From: Cydia pomonella
Taxonomy: Eukaryota; Arthropoda; Insecta; Lepidoptera; Tortricidae
Assembly (NCBI RefSeq): GCF_033807575.1
Contig: NC_084730.1
Location: 3,579,986 to 3,643,985, forward strand
Direction of reading: 5' to 3'
DNA: 64,000 nucleotides
A program made the position numbers and the translations under genes. Under the pieces are notes generated by a model, which was given only the letters and a program-made list of their open reading frames with translations, ran no database searches and was not told the origin of the DNA. Of this stretch, positions 40,648-51,861 are shown one piece after another (the stretch's first letter is position 1; every line of letters begins with the position of its first letter).

Positions 40648-41493
40648 TCTGATACTAATGTCCGTACCTTTTCACAACACAATTTTACTTTTATTCATTG
40701 TCGAGAGTATTATTGAATTTAGGCACATTTCCGTTTCACATAATCTCGATCTGTGTGTGTAGCTCAACTCGTGTCATTTGTCTCAACTTGCAATGTAAAT
40801 AAGCGATATAATAAAATATAGTCAAGAGAATACGACGCGCGACGATAGAATGCAGTGTTTATCGATAAATCAGGAGAAGTAATCGTAATTTCACAGTTTT
40901 CTTTGCATGTTTGTGGATAGATTATTATTCTTACACATAATTAATAGTGTATTAACAATAGTGATTTCACTCAAAACAATTAATACAAAAACTAAATTAC
41001 AAACGACAAAGGTATATTACAAACGGCATAGACGCGATAGAGAAGCTTGACACTTGAACTTGACACATGTTTTTTTTTAATTCAATTTACAACCATGGCT
41101 ACCATGGCTACAAATAATTGTTATATTGTATGTCTATGAAATAATTAGAGTTTGTAGTTTAAGTGTGACCAGCTTAAAATAATAAAATCTACTATAGTCT
41201 GTCGAGGCATTTCCGTCAGTAGAAAAGAGGCACGAAGGGTTATCGTCCAACAGAACATTTTAATTTTTCACCTTTTTCGGCCAACAAAGTTGTTTGATGG
41301 ACTAAATTGAATTTGAATCGTTTGTCAGTGGAGCAAAGACAGGAATAATCATGCTGTTAAAGTGTACGTACCTTGGTGCGGTGCGGCACACGTATCCACA
41401 GAGTGTTAGATGGTCACCGTACGTGTGTTAAGGACCAAAGAATATAATATGGTTAAGGACGCAGCGTTAGAGCGAGGAAGAGATTTTTTTTAT
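40648..41493. other. Upstream region of zinc-finger gene 2
   Basis: It should hold the promoter and 5' UTR. I see no TATA box or initiator I would commit to. The sequence is AT-rich with no other feature. Confidence 0.35.
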
Positions 41494-41761
41494 AAATAAA
41501 ATAAATAAATATTATAGGACATTATTACACAAATTGACTAAGTCCTACAGTAAGCTCAATAAGGCTTGTATTGAGGGTACTTAAACAAAGATATATACAA
41601 TATATAAATATTTATGAATACTTAAATACATAGAAAACACCCATGACTCAGGAACAAATATCCATGCTCATCACACGAATAAATGCCCTTACCAGGATTT
41701 GAACCCGGAACCATCAGCTTCGTAGGCAGGGTCACTACCCACTAGGCCAAACCGGTCGTCA
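41494..41761 (-). mobile_element. tRNA-headed SINE, copy 6
   Basis: Complete copy with intact A and B boxes on the minus strand and an (AATA)n tail at the left. Confidence 0.85.
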
Positions 41762-42570
41762 AATTTTGAACGCACAAAGGTCACTTGTCCGGTGCGATAG
41801 TCTGTTACGGCTGTTATCCCAAAAAGATAGGTATAGTTTTGTATTCTACGGTAATGAGATTCTTACACCTTTCTGAAAGCTCTTTCAACACTTTAAAAAA
41901 TGCATTTTAATTATTGACACTATCGCTGTTTTTGCTTTTTTAAATGGTGTACTTATATTTCAGTATTTAATAATTTTATACTTATATTCAAACAACTTAT
42001 ATTTTTATGTTTAAAGTATCATATTTGTATTTGATATACCTTGAGTTCTAAAGCGTCGATTTCATCCACCGTTCCCGATTTCGGACCCGAAATCAGTCCA
42101 AATTTCGCGCCTGATAATCGTTTTCCGTTTCACGGAATGTCAGCACATCGTTAACAATATTTGTAATGTAAAAAAAATACTTTGTCGCTAATTGCCAAAA
42201 ATGTTAAATGTTTGCAATTTTTGTATATGAGTAATTGTAATATTTTACTTTTTTCCTGAAAGTCTATTTATATTTTAATATCAAAAAACAAAGAAATAAA
42301 CAAACATAATAAAACGTGGTCTAGATAAAAGGTGAGCATTTAGTAATTATTCTTATTTGCTAAATTTTATAGTCAGGTTTCTTTAGTTAAACTTCTTCAT
42401 TGGATTTCAACGTATAGTTTAATTTGTTTATTATGTGGTATTTAAAATAGTACACATGTCTTACCAAATATTCGGTCATCAAATAATCGACGCTTCAGCC
42501 GACAGTGTGGCCGAATATTCGGTACTTGGCTATCACTACTCGTGGCATGTCTTTTGTTTAAGTAACTATT
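41762..42570. other. Downstream of the GNAT gene, nothing else seen
   Basis: AT-rich. TTTATT at about 42427-42432 (AATAAA on the minus strand) could be the poly(A) signal of the GNAT gene. No exon or element with clear ends. Confidence 0.35.
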
Positions 42571-42574
42571 TTCT

Positions 42575-42731
42575 TCACAGCACATCGGCAGCCATTAGAG
42601 CAAGCTTCTGCCCCTCGTAGATACGTGCAGCGACCTCTTGGTAGCCGGCGGAGCGCGCCGCGGCCTGCGCGCCCGGGGTCGAGAACACGTTCCCTGTCCC
42701 GCGGAGCCCTAGGGCCCGACACATTGTTATT
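42575..42731 (-). CDS. GNAT gene, coding exon 4 (last)
   Basis: Acceptor 'tttatgtttcag' opens in phase 2 with the codon AG|A, then ITMCRALGLRGTGNVF, ending LALMAADVL and TGA. It is GC-rich relative to its surroundings, as expected for coding sequence. Confidence 0.82.
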
Positions 42732-45700
42732 CTGAAACATAAATGAAAAGTATAGGATAGCGTTTCTTTTTTTTCCACTTTTTTTATGTGACCAAATTTT
42801 TTGCCACTTGTGTGTTATTTCTAGCCAGGATCGCGAGCCCTTGTCTTTCTTATAGGAGAAAAAAAAATGTCCCAAAATTTCCATACAGTTTTCAAACTTT
42901 CCTTTTTGTTACCGCCACACAAAATATATGCGGAAATGGTCAATACGAAAAAAACCGGGACATTTTTTATCCCATTAGGACATAGGAGGAACTAAGTAGA
43001 AAAAAAACTCATAATTTATGAAAAACCACTAAATTTATGCCCTCTAGTAGCACAATCGGATTAAGACCAACCTCGAAATCTCTAGAACATTCATGAAATT
43101 TGGTATGTATATAAATTAAAGGCCCCTTTTTCATGCCCACACCATTTGCCATTTGGGGACCTCGAGGAATTGCAGCGAAACTAGCATCATCAACATTAAG
43201 CAAAGTTCTTATCGATTAAGCACTTTCCCTGTATCTGTGTGCTCTCTTTGACGGCCTGATACGAGACGACGTTTATACTTTCTTTTACTTGGTTCGTATG
43301 AATTTGTCTTGGCTTCCGTATCTTTCTTGTTTCCAATTTTTCTTCTACATTCTTCCTCTAGTATTTATGTAATCATCATCTAAGTCTGAAATCTGAATAC
43401 GTCTTAAAACTTACCTAGACTTAAAACTTACCTAGACTTAAAACTTACCTAGACTTAAAACTTAGCTAGGCTTAAAACTTACCTAGACTTAAAACTTACC
43501 TAGACTTAAAACTTACCTAGGCTTAAAACTTACCTAGACTTTAGTAAGTGTGTAGCAATCCCAAGCCCTCGGAACTCCGGCAATACGAACAGTCCCAGTG
43601 AAAACAGATACACGTCAGAATCGAACCTGGTGAACAGGTCCCCTGACGTGGTCAGTTCCTCCACCACTGCCGTGAACTGTTCGTATTTGTTCAACGTTGG
43701 AGGGTCTTTGATAAGCTGGCGTGATAGAGAAATAATAATTGAATTTTGTGAAGACAGTGACGCTTATAGGTTATCAAACAACATGATCACAAGATTTACA
43801 TGTCGGCGGCCGATAATTAAATCAGGCAGATCATTAAATTCCTAGGCATATTGTGAAATGTGAAAATCTTTGTCTCGTTCCCTGAGTCGACGGAGGACAG
43901 ATTTCCCTTCGGGCATCAAAAGCAACCTAACGAACCTAAGCCTACTCATAGGTACAGTCAGCGTCAAATACTTTGTAGCACTCAAAGTGGCCAAATAGTT
44001 CGGTAAGCCATACTAAATATATGGTGTACCGAACTATTTGGCTACTTTGGTTGCTACAAAGTATTTGAGGCTGACTGTATCTATCTAATGTGACTACCAT
44101 CAAAACATACACAGAAACTTTACGATCGGCCTGATTTTACGATCGGCCGCCGAAATATGATACCTCTCGCGTCAAATGATAGTCCCTATGACAGTTCATT
44201 TTAAGAGTAGCTGTCACGAAAATAGTCGTAGACATTTTTGGAAGTTTAGCCTATTCATTTATTTAAAATGTAACATTTAATGAATAAATACGGTGTAAAC
44301 ATTTTCTTTAAATATGTTAAAAATATATGAAATCTAGTGTTGTGTTCCTGCCGGTGAGTAAGGTTGCCAGAGCTCAACAAGGGGGGGTATGCTAGGGTCG
44401 GCAACGCGCATGTGACTCCTCTAGAGTTGCAGGCGTACATAGGCTACGGAGAATGCTTACCATCAGGCGGGCCGTATGCTTGTTTGCCACCGACGTAGTA
44501 TAAAAAAAAATTAAGCCATCCAAAGGAAACTTGAAGGAACTGTCATAGGAAGCATCATTTGACACTAGAAGTACAGTCGACGTCAAAGATATGTTTACAT
44601 TTTTTGTCGTATTACAAAAAAGTATTTTGAAAATACCTATTTCATATTTAGTATTTCAAATACTAATTCAACAAGTATTTTGGATTTGAAAAAGTATAGC
44701 AAGGAAGTATTTGTATTTTGTATTTAAATACTTCTTAATATATAAAAAAAGCTATTATTCACATCTCTGGAAATTGGTCATTAGTGGTGACATTAATAAT
44801 CGTCCTTTCTCCTCCATCATACCTATACGTCGGAAAGGGACAAACGATTATTAGCGGCTTGTCAACTTTAGTAGACGTTTATGAATAAGGGGTTCAGTCA
44901 TTACAAATGCCATGCAGTGTTAGCGTGGTCCGACTCTATCCCATTTACCTGTTCCTGTTAGCTCTATCCCATTTGATATATAAATAATCTTTAGGTACTT
45001 AATTTAGTCGTTGTCTTTTATCTATTTTTCAATTTGTTCACTCTATATTATATTACGTCTTTTTCCTTCTTGTCTGTTACCTTTCGTGATTTTTCTCACT
45101 TGATGCTCTCATCGGAAGATCAGCGCTGGAAGCCACCAGCAACATGCTGAGATGAGGCCATTTCGTGGCACTTTATACTTCCTTTGTTTTTGTTATATCA
45201 TGTAATTTAATGTGTCTTGTTTGTGTTTACGAATAAAAATTATTCTATTCTATTCTATTTTATTTACCTACCTGTTCCTGTCCCTTTTCCCGTATAACTG
45301 TGAAATGTATGGCTGCGACCCTCGGCACCTCATCGTCGACAGTGCAACAGATAATCGCCATGTTGGAACGCATGATCTTCATCCATTTTTGTTGCATTTG
45401 AAGACGAGATACTGGATCCTCTAGGATTCCTGAAAATAGTTATTTGTTTTACAAGTGGGCAAAATTGTTGTTTAACTTCTCGTGATATCGATACCCAAGC
45501 ATGCGATGTATTCCAAAATTAAATCATGAGCGTAGCGAGTTACGCAAAGTGGAATTTTGACTTGCGAAGGTTTTCGGGGGTAAACAAACTTTGTTACCAA
45601 TACCAAGTGAAACATAATATTTTTCACCAGACCAACGCGAAGAAAATAGTAACTGTAAAACATTACAAATGGAACCCAAATGAATGCTATTATATTAAGC

Positions 45701-47536
45701 ATTCATAATTCAAAATCAAAATGTACTTAAAAGTCAGTTCTACCAGCCAACATGAGGAAAAAACTGTCATTGAATTGTCAAAAATAGTTTATAAAAAGTA
45801 TTTAAATACAAAATACAAATACTTCCTTGATTAGCTATTTTAAATGCAAAATAGTTTTCAAATTCGTATTTAAAATACAAAGTAGATATTTTCAAAATAC
45901 TTTTTTTTTTATACAAATACTTTGTGTTAAAAGGTACTCCTGAATAGTACGAATTCCTAGTTTGAATTAAAAAGTATTACTCGGAATTTACAAGTTGGAA
46001 AGGCTTTATTCTTTGAAAACGTGTGTCAATCAGTCATCTTGAGTGCAAATTTCGTGTTGTTTCCTCATGTTAACCGGTAATATGCTGCATATACTTATGT
46101 ATCAACACACAAAATAATAATTTTTAAATTTTTATTTTCGAGTTTTAATTTCGAATTATGGAGCTAATTTTAGAGAAAAATAACCACATATTACGATAGC
46201 GTTTGACAACGAAATCACCAAACGTGTGGTATATGGTATATGTAGTACATATACCAAGAGACTAACTGGCCCAAGTAATACTCGTTGACATATTATACAA
46301 TCTGTACATAATATGTACGTAATGTACATAATATGTACGTAATGTACATAATATGTACGTAATATGTACGTAAGCTGCCCTGCAAACAAGTATCTATGCA
46401 GGCGGGTTAGTTATCTCTGCAGCTTACTGTATAGTGAGGTAAACAAATGTACAATATGACGGGCAGATTGTATAATATGTCAACGAGTATTACTCGGGCC
46501 AGTTAGTCTCTTTCAGCGACAGGCAAGACAAGGAAGTTGAGCGCTGTGTTCAAAATGCCTGGAAGAGCTACTGGTCCATGAGGGAGCTAATGAAGGACGA
46601 CCTTCCAATGTCACCAATGCGTAAACTCGTTGACCTGTGTATTCTGCCTGTCCTAACCTACGGTGCGCAAACATGGTCGCTCACCGAGAGTCAGAAGTCC
46701 AAATAGAAGGTATGCCAGCGAGTCATGGAGCGCATTCTAGGTGTCACAAACTCGGAAATAAATATAAATAAAATAGCCTTTTATTTCTTGCGAAATTTTA
46801 ACATTGTTGTTTAGAGTTAAGTTAAAATAATTTTAGAACCAACATAAAAAAACTATAAGCAAACTTAATTACTTATAGCTTCCTAATGCCAGTTCTAAAA
46901 TTATTTTAAAATGAATATGTAGCAAGAACCCCGTCTTCACAAGTGAAGGCCTCCTCCAGAGTTTTCCACTCATCTCTATCGTGAGCTATTCGCATCCAGT
47001 TTTGAACAGCGATATTTTTTATTTCGTCTTCCCATCTAGTAACAAGAACGTATCGCATCCGAAATACTAAATTGCGCTCCAAAACACGCATAGCTGACGT
47101 AGGGGCGAAGACCGCCTGGCTGACACTGGGACTGGGCGGGTCACGTCTGCCGCATACTAAGGTGGCTAGTAGCCACCAAGTGGATGCCGCAAGTTAAGGC
47201 GGACGTGGTAGGCCCAGACGGAGATGGCGGGGCGACTTAGACACCTTCATCAGTAACTGGCCAGAAATAGCACAACAGCGGGAGCTGTGGAGATCATGGG
47301 GAGAGGCCTTCGCCCAGCAGTGGGACACTATAACGGGCTAACTAAAAAAAAAAGATGTACTTACTTAAAGGTTTACATATAGCAGATTCATTAAGGAATA
47401 TATTCGTCATGTACCCAAGTGACATATCATAATATTCTTCTGATAGATCCTTTATTATAAATTTTTGCTTCGTCTTTTCGCAAGTAAACTCGGACCAAAT
47501 TCTGGGATAATTTTCATTTGATCTTTCCCAGCCCAT
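42575..47536 (-). CDS. GNAT-family N-acetyltransferase (arylalkylamine N-acetyltransferase-like), 4 coding exons
   Basis: Predicted acetyl-CoA-dependent N-acetyltransferase, complement(join(42575..42731, 43534..43715, 45272..45429, 47365..47536)), 669 nt, 222 aa. Phases match at every junction (1, 0, 2). The acetyl-CoA motif R-x-x-G-x-A is present as RGLGIA at residues 159-164, preceded by strand YLFSLGLFVLPEF. The C-terminus (CRALGLRGTGNVFS, AGYQEVAARIY) fits insect aaNAT-like proteins, which acetylate biogenic amines or related small molecules. The substrate is not predictable. The length is usual for the family, and no signal peptide is seen. A 5' UTR exon probably ends at 48932. The donor of exon 3 is amplified into a tandem array. 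Confidence 0.8.
43403..43538 (-). repeat. 17-bp tandem array of a 5' splice site (8 units)
   Basis: On the minus strand the unit is AAGTCTAG|GTAAGTTTT, a consensus exon/intron junction. Eight units run without interruption from the exon end, the exon's last bases belonging to the first. One unit (43454-43470) reads AGCTAAGT and has lost its GT. The array straddles the donor of GNAT exon 3. Confidence 0.92.
43534..43715 (-). CDS. GNAT gene, coding exon 3 (acetyl-CoA motif)
   Basis: 182 nt, in phase 0, out phase 2. Acceptor 'ctatcacgccag', donor 'AG|GTAAGT'. It encodes DPPTLNKYEQFTAVVEEL through PEFRGLGIATHLLKS. Phase with exon 4 requires the exon-proximal donor at 43534/43533; any distal donor in the array adds an immediate TAA stop. 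Confidence 0.85.
43955..44077 (+). mobile_element. 123-bp TA-flanked hairpin MITE, copy 2
   Basis: Same length and ends as 30354-30476, flanked by TA on both sides, with several substitutions. Confidence 0.82.
44336..44510 (+). mobile_element. SINE-like retroelement with LINE-type tail, copy 5 (5'-truncated)
   Basis: Begins at 'ctagtgttgtgttcctgccg' inside the 3043-3372 family and continues to the 'gacgtagtataaaa' end. Confidence 0.75.
44600..44760 (+). repeat. Dispersed 'aagtatttgtattttgtattt' repeat, copy 1
   Basis: About 130 bp match the inverse of 45780-45920 at moderate identity ('ggaagtatttgtattttgt', 'aagtattttgaaaat'). The two copies flank GNAT exon 2 (45272-45429) in opposite orientation. 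Confidence 0.55.
44806..44893 (+). repeat. Half copy of the hairpin MITE at 31074
   Basis: 'acgtcggaaagggacaaacg' to 'gtagacgtttatgaataag' matches the right arm. The left arm is mostly lost. Confidence 0.65.
45272..45429 (-). CDS. GNAT gene, coding exon 2
   Basis: 158 nt, in phase 1, out phase 0. Acceptor 'actattttcag', donor 'CAG|GTAGGT'. It encodes ILEDPVSRLQMQQKWMKIM then RSNMAIICCTVDD and a strand RVAAIHFTVI, matching the first half of the GNAT core. Confidence 0.78.
45780..45920 (-). repeat. Dispersed 'aagtatttgtattttgtattt' repeat, copy 2
   Basis: Inverse partner of 44600-44760. Confidence 0.55.
46256..46512 (+). mobile_element. 257-bp MITE with ~49-bp terminal inverted repeats
   Basis: 'aagagactaactggccc' ... 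'gacatattatacaatctg' (46256-46304) is the inverse of the right end with one mismatch. The middle has a short tandem repeat of 'gtacataatatgtacgtaat' (three units). It sits against the left edge of an RTE-like LINE remnant. Confidence 0.85.
46515..47339 (+). pseudogene. RTE-like LINE remnant split by another LINE
   Basis: 46515-46757 reads MRKLVDLCILPVLTYGAQTW and SLTESQKSK (then an in-frame stop). 47092-47339 continues with text such as 'RRRWRGDLDTFISNWPEIAQ' after small frame corrections, and 'GEAFAQQWD'. This is the RT thumb/C-terminal region of RTE-type LINEs. It lies in intron 1 of the GNAT gene, opposite strand. Confidence 0.75.
46752..47091 (-). pseudogene. Second LINE fragment nested in the RTE remnant
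   Basis: The minus frame 47091-46906 encodes RVLERNLVFRMRYVLVTRWE, then DEIKNIAVQNWMRIAHDRDE, an RTE-type C-terminus. The 3' UTR ends 'gaaataaaaggctatttt' and an (ATTT)n tail at 46757. The host remnant resumes at 47092. Confidence 0.75.
47365..47536 (-). CDS. GNAT gene, coding exon 1
   Basis: Begins ATG at 47536 ('aaaaATGG' context), encodes GWERSNENYPRIWSEF and continues to ESAICKPL, ending at donor 'A|GTAAGT' in phase 1. An acceptor 'attttttacag' lies 10 nt before the ATG, so a noncoding 5' exon is expected upstream. Confidence 0.78.
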
Positions 47537-47613
47537 TTTTATTGAACTGTAAAAAATAAACTTTTAAAAACTACATAAACCATGACAAAAACGAGGTGAT
47601 GGATAATACTTCA

Positions 47614-47690
47614 GTGGCAAACAAGCATTTGGGCCGTCTGATGGTAAACAATTACTCTAGCCTATGGATGCCTTCAACTCCATGAAACGG
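47614..47690 (-). repeat. Tail fragment of the SINE-like family
   Basis: 'gtggcaaacaagcat', 'ctgatggtaaaca' and 'tagcctatgga' match the 3' end of the 3043-3372 family. Only the tail is present. Confidence 0.55.
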
Positions 47691-47892
47691 GAATCTTATA
47701 TTATTATATTAAGTTTGACTTTTTTTGTACTAATGGTACTTAGTTATTATTTTAGTCTATATACTCTTGTAAATTTCACAGAGCATTAGTCCTTCAAGTG
47801 GCGACGACGAAAACGTAAAAGTAGTCAAGTGGCAGGGGCGCGGTGGGTGGTCAGCGCGGATTGAGAGAATATTAAAAATTCAACTATTTAAG

Positions 47893-47998
47893 CTTATCTA
47901 TGTATATCTATATATATCTATGTATAAATCTATGTATATCTATGTATAAATCTATGTATATCTATGTATAAATCTATGTATATCTATGTACTTATATC
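47893..47998. repeat. 22-bp tandem repeat ('atctatgtatatctatgtataa')
   Basis: About four to five units in an AT-rich stretch. Confidence 0.85.
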
Positions 47999-48443
47999 TA
48001 AGTTGGGCCGCCACTTGAAGGGTTAGTAGTAACTATAATACTGTGTAATTTTTGGAACAAATAAAATAAAATAGTAGATAGAAAAATGAAGAAAAAGAAG
48101 AATAGAAACTGAGTGAAAATGTGAAGGGAAATGAAGTTTCATTAAGGGGAAATATAGGTAAGTCCGAGTTGACATATTTTAGATTAGATTTTATTTCTTT
48201 ATGAAATATTGTATCGTCACACTAGTTCTGTCGGAACTTGCAAGTTTTTTATAACTAATCAGTCAAAAATCGTCCTTAAAAATGATCCAAGCAAAATAAA
48301 TATTAGATTTTAGGTACAAAAATTCCAATGGTCGAAAGAGCTCTTAGGCATGGACTAATTCTTAGGTAAGTAAAATTCGGCCACCTTAAAAAATATAACT
48401 GTAATATGACAGTTTTGAATGATTCACAGTTAGTTTCACTGGG

Positions 48444-48802
48444 CTTAAATCGACCGGGATATGAACCGTGATTACCTTTTATATTGTTTTTAAGCTCCCG
48501 ATATTTCGACGCAGTTACATGCTGTTGCGGCAAGCAAGAAAGTTTACTCAATTTCATGGTAGATGGCGCTGCTCTGCATACATCGCGCGTTACGAGTTCC
48601 CAGCGACCTATATAAGCGGCGGCGGATTGTCAAGCTTTTTATTTTTGCGATATTCTTTAACGAATGAACATGTATACGCGTATAAATGTTATAATATAAA
48701 AGTGTGTTGTAAATGGCGTCTCAATTCTTATTTCACAAAATATGAATAACTAGAGTGTACACATGCAAAGGTAATCACGGTTTATATCTCGGTCGATTTA
48801 AG
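48444..48802 (+). mobile_element. 359-bp MITE with ~37-bp terminal inverted repeats
   Basis: 'cttaaatcgaccgggatatg' ... 'ccgtgattacctt' at the left is the inverse of the right end with two to three mismatches. Open frames on both strands (48303-48557, 48468-48749) cross the ends and are rejected as genes. Confidence 0.82.
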
Positions 48803-48931
48803 TCAATTGTAATATCATTTTTAAAAATAATTATACCGCTTACTCCGAAATGTTACTGGCCAGGCTAGTATGCCAGTTTAACACGAGTTCGAAGGAAATT
48901 TGTCGATAAAAACATTAATAATATCACTTAC

Positions 48932-49065
48932 CTTGAACTAGAACTAATTACTATAAAAATATTTTAAAAGAGTAAGAATGGATTTTATTAACTGACGTCT
49001 GCTATGATCACGACGTTGGTTCAACTAGTCAAGTCAAGGCAATGGCAGATAATTGTGCACGGTAA
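48932..49065 (-). other. Probable noncoding first exon of the GNAT gene
   Basis: On the minus strand 'agttctagttcaag|GTAAGT' is a strong donor and a matching acceptor lies just before the GNAT start codon. The upstream limit is a guess; I see no TATA box. Confidence 0.4.
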
Positions 49066-49768
49066 AAATAAAACGTCTTTAAATGCTTGTCGGTGGACGG
49101 GTTCCGTGAATTTTAGGACCTAAATAAATAATGACATCTTAATATTCAGTAGCAATGTAGCAAACCAATTATTATATGGGAATATGATGCTACCCGCGTA
49201 GACACACTGGCACTGTTTCACCTCCAACGGACTAATGTAAAAGCGGGCGCAGAGGCGGAAAGCGCCGAAATTTTGAAACATAAGAGCCTCGGTAGAATAT
49301 AAAAATAATTCGTAAAAATTATAGCTTTATTCAGTCAATTTCAGTTAAACAACAGATTTTTTTTTCACTTCCAGTTAAACAGTGCTTATTTGTACTATTT
49401 AAGTCAATAATATATTTGTTGACAAATTTATCAATTATCATAATATCAAGGTTAATAATTACAAAGAATTCTAAACTTAATCAAAAATGTAATAAAAGGA
49501 GATATCTCCCTGAAGTGTCGAAAGTAGGCTTGTTCGAGCTGCTGAGGTGAAAATATTATTACAGCATCGGTACTAAGTAAGCCCTACGGAACCCTACAAT
49601 ATATTTATACTCAACTCATTATCTTATCCATTATCAACTAATTTTAAATTATCATCAACAATACAATTTCATTACGAACTTTACGTCATGATATACACCG
49701 TGGGCTCGAGTAACCCGACAGATTTTAACTACGCATTGTTGAGGTCATAAGGAGCTAGAAATGTTATA
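49066..49768. other. Intergenic, nothing recognised
   Basis: AT-rich. It should contain the GNAT promoter if the 5' exon is right. No clear element ends. Confidence 0.4.
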
Positions 49769-49920
49769 GAGGCAAACCAAGATAAGTTGGCACCGATTTT
49801 TGATAGCCCATACGGTGCACGGGTTATTTTAAACGTCGAACATCTACGGAATTATGACGTTTGCTTGACACTTGCACCGTCTAGGCTATTAAAATCGTTG
49901 CCAACTTATCTTGGTCCGAC
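49769..49920 (+). mobile_element. TA-flanked palindromic MITE, copy 2
   Basis: Related to 12419-12550: left 'accaagataagttggcac', right 'gccaacttatcttggtccgac', TA on both sides, the same 'attatgacgttt' core. Confidence 0.75.
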
Positions 49921-50107
49921 TATGACTTTTGGCCAAATTCGGTAAAATAGGGTGGTGTTTCCTACACACGACACGTTAACAAAAATAACATTACAACGAA
50001 TAAGTAAAGTTGTTTTTTTATTTACTCAATTTTTTGTGAGAATGTCGTCTGTCAGTAGCATTGTCTAAGCCAAGTCACATAGTGGTAGAAGGCGTGTTTC
50101 ATTGAGT

Positions 50108-50328
50108 TATTACAAAAAGCGGACAAGTGCGAGTCGGACTCGCTCATCGAGGGTTCTGTACTTTTTAATGTTTGTTGTTATAGCGGCAACAGATATACAT
50201 CATCTGTGAAAATTTCAACTGTCTAGATATCACGGTTCATGAGATACAGCCTGGTGACAAACGGACGGACAGCGGAGTCTTAGTAATAGGGTTCCGTTTT
50301 ACCCTTTGGGTACGGAACCCTAAAAGCT
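50108..50328 (-). repeat. 'gggttccgtacc' repeat, copy 2
   Basis: Near full-length inverse of 31248-31461. Confidence 0.75.
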
Positions 50329-50481
50329 AATCTTCACAAGAATTGTCATTATCTCTAAAACAAGAGCGATTTCAGAAAACCTGGAATGACATTTTAAGTT
50401 TCTAAATGCAGTTAAGAATACACATTAAAATCTGTCGGGTTATTCAAGCACACCGTGTATAATGCTGCCAGTAAATTCAAA

Positions 50482-50735
50482 ACAAAGAGAATTTGAAATA
50501 GAGGCGTATTGTCAAAGTAAACTTTGTAGCCACAGTAAATTTACTGCCATCTTTCCACACATGATTAAAACTTTTAGAACACCATTTGACTTTGAACCTT
50601 ATTCTTTCACTGATATGTGTTAAATTTGTTAAATATCAAAAATTGGCGCCATCTAATAGCGCATAGGCCAAAGGTATGGCGGCATCGTTTTGAGTTGGTT
50701 TCGAGCGATGGCGCCATAACCTTTGGCCATGCGTG
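50482..50735 (+). repeat. 'caaagagaattt' MITE, partial copy
   Basis: The left half of the 56804-57237 element through the 'gcgccatc' centre. The right half is missing. Confidence 0.7.
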
Positions 50736-51619
50736 CCGCGTAAACAAAGACACCGAAATAGGAAGAAACCGGTTTTAATTGTTCTAAACCTAATCTGACA
50801 AGAACTTTATAGAATTTATAGAAATGTGTTCCTAAAAACCGGTTTAAAAATAACTCTTTTCCGAACGAAACCGAAATTAAAAGGTTTTGCGTACATGATG
50901 ACGGTTTGGAAATTTAACCGGTTTTCGAGCCTTGAGCGTGACTTCGATTGTATGGAGGCGGCTAGCCTTCACGCCTTTTCTTTATGTGTTTGTGACAAAG
51001 TCTAGTAAAAGGTCCCACTTTGTCACTTCTTAGAAGTGACTTCTAGTTTCGGAGTTACGGGCAGTGGCAAAATTTACCGAAAATCGGTTTTTAACAAAAA
51101 CTGATACAACATAGTCTAAAGAACATGTGAGAGATTGCAACGCTGAAATGGCACCTTAATTTATTAGCACCTTTTTAGGATCTCAACGTTTCATGATTAG
51201 GGTACCACTTTGTCGCTTCATAAAAAAAGTGTTTTATTTTTCGTCCTAAACTTTAACTATCGTTTTCTCCGTTGTCGCTTTTTCACTCCGGCAACTTTAA
51301 ACATTAAAAAAATAACCATTCGACATAGAAACTTCATTATTTCACTAAAAGATAGCTTATCTTATGTAAATTTAGGAACTTACTACATTAATAACTCCAT
51401 ATCGACAAAGTGGGATGTTTTGCCAGAAATGGACACATTTATCTTACTTACGTATACACGTTTTGTAGGTATTCATGGCTGATAACACACTCTTATCGCC
51501 CGGCCACACTAATCATTTAAAAATATTGTAAATTATATCTGCCTATCTCAGGCGATTGATAAAGTTGTGCGCAATGACATAATATATCTAAGATCGGGCC
51601 CTAATGGTGCTAGTTGAGC
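50736..51619. other. No gene supported
   Basis: The + open frame 51210-51482 (90 codons) has noncoding-like composition and no domain. The rest is AT-rich with no clear element ends. Confidence 0.4.
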
Positions 51620-51745
51620 GGTGTCAATCACGAATTCGAGCCAATCATGCAGTCTAACGCATGCGAACTCATCAACCAATCGCGTTGTGGCGATAGACTG
51701 TACGATTGGCTTGAATTCGTGTGCGTGACACCCCTAGACTGGCCC
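51620..51745 (+). mobile_element. Hairpin MITE
   Basis: 'gtgtca(a)tcacgaattcgagccaatc' and 'gattggcttgaattcgtg' are inverted around 'caaccaatcgcg'. Confidence 0.55.
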
Positions 51746-51861
51746 TATTCTTATGCCCGTAAGGCCCGTCTTTAGATAAGTCAATGGTTGCGCGGTGATT
51801 CTCTAGTAGTTCTGGGACTAAAACTAGTTTATATATTACCTACATCTTAACCTTTTTCCAG

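Noticed and set aside
42558..42884. Alternative minus-strand frame of 108 codons over the GNAT last exon
   Set aside because: A different frame from the one that matches GNAT and the splice phase; shadow of the real exon.
44600..45920. A single large transposon with these inverted repeats as ends enclosing GNAT exon 2
   Set aside because: Identity is only moderate, the ends are not sharp, and the enclosed exon fits the gene; two independent repeat copies are more likely.
46906..47091. A short gene on the minus strand
   Set aside because: It is an RTE-type LINE C-terminus inserted in another LINE.
48303..48749. Open frames at both ends of the 48.4-48.8 kb element
   Set aside because: They overlap inverted terminal repeats of a MITE and have no domain.
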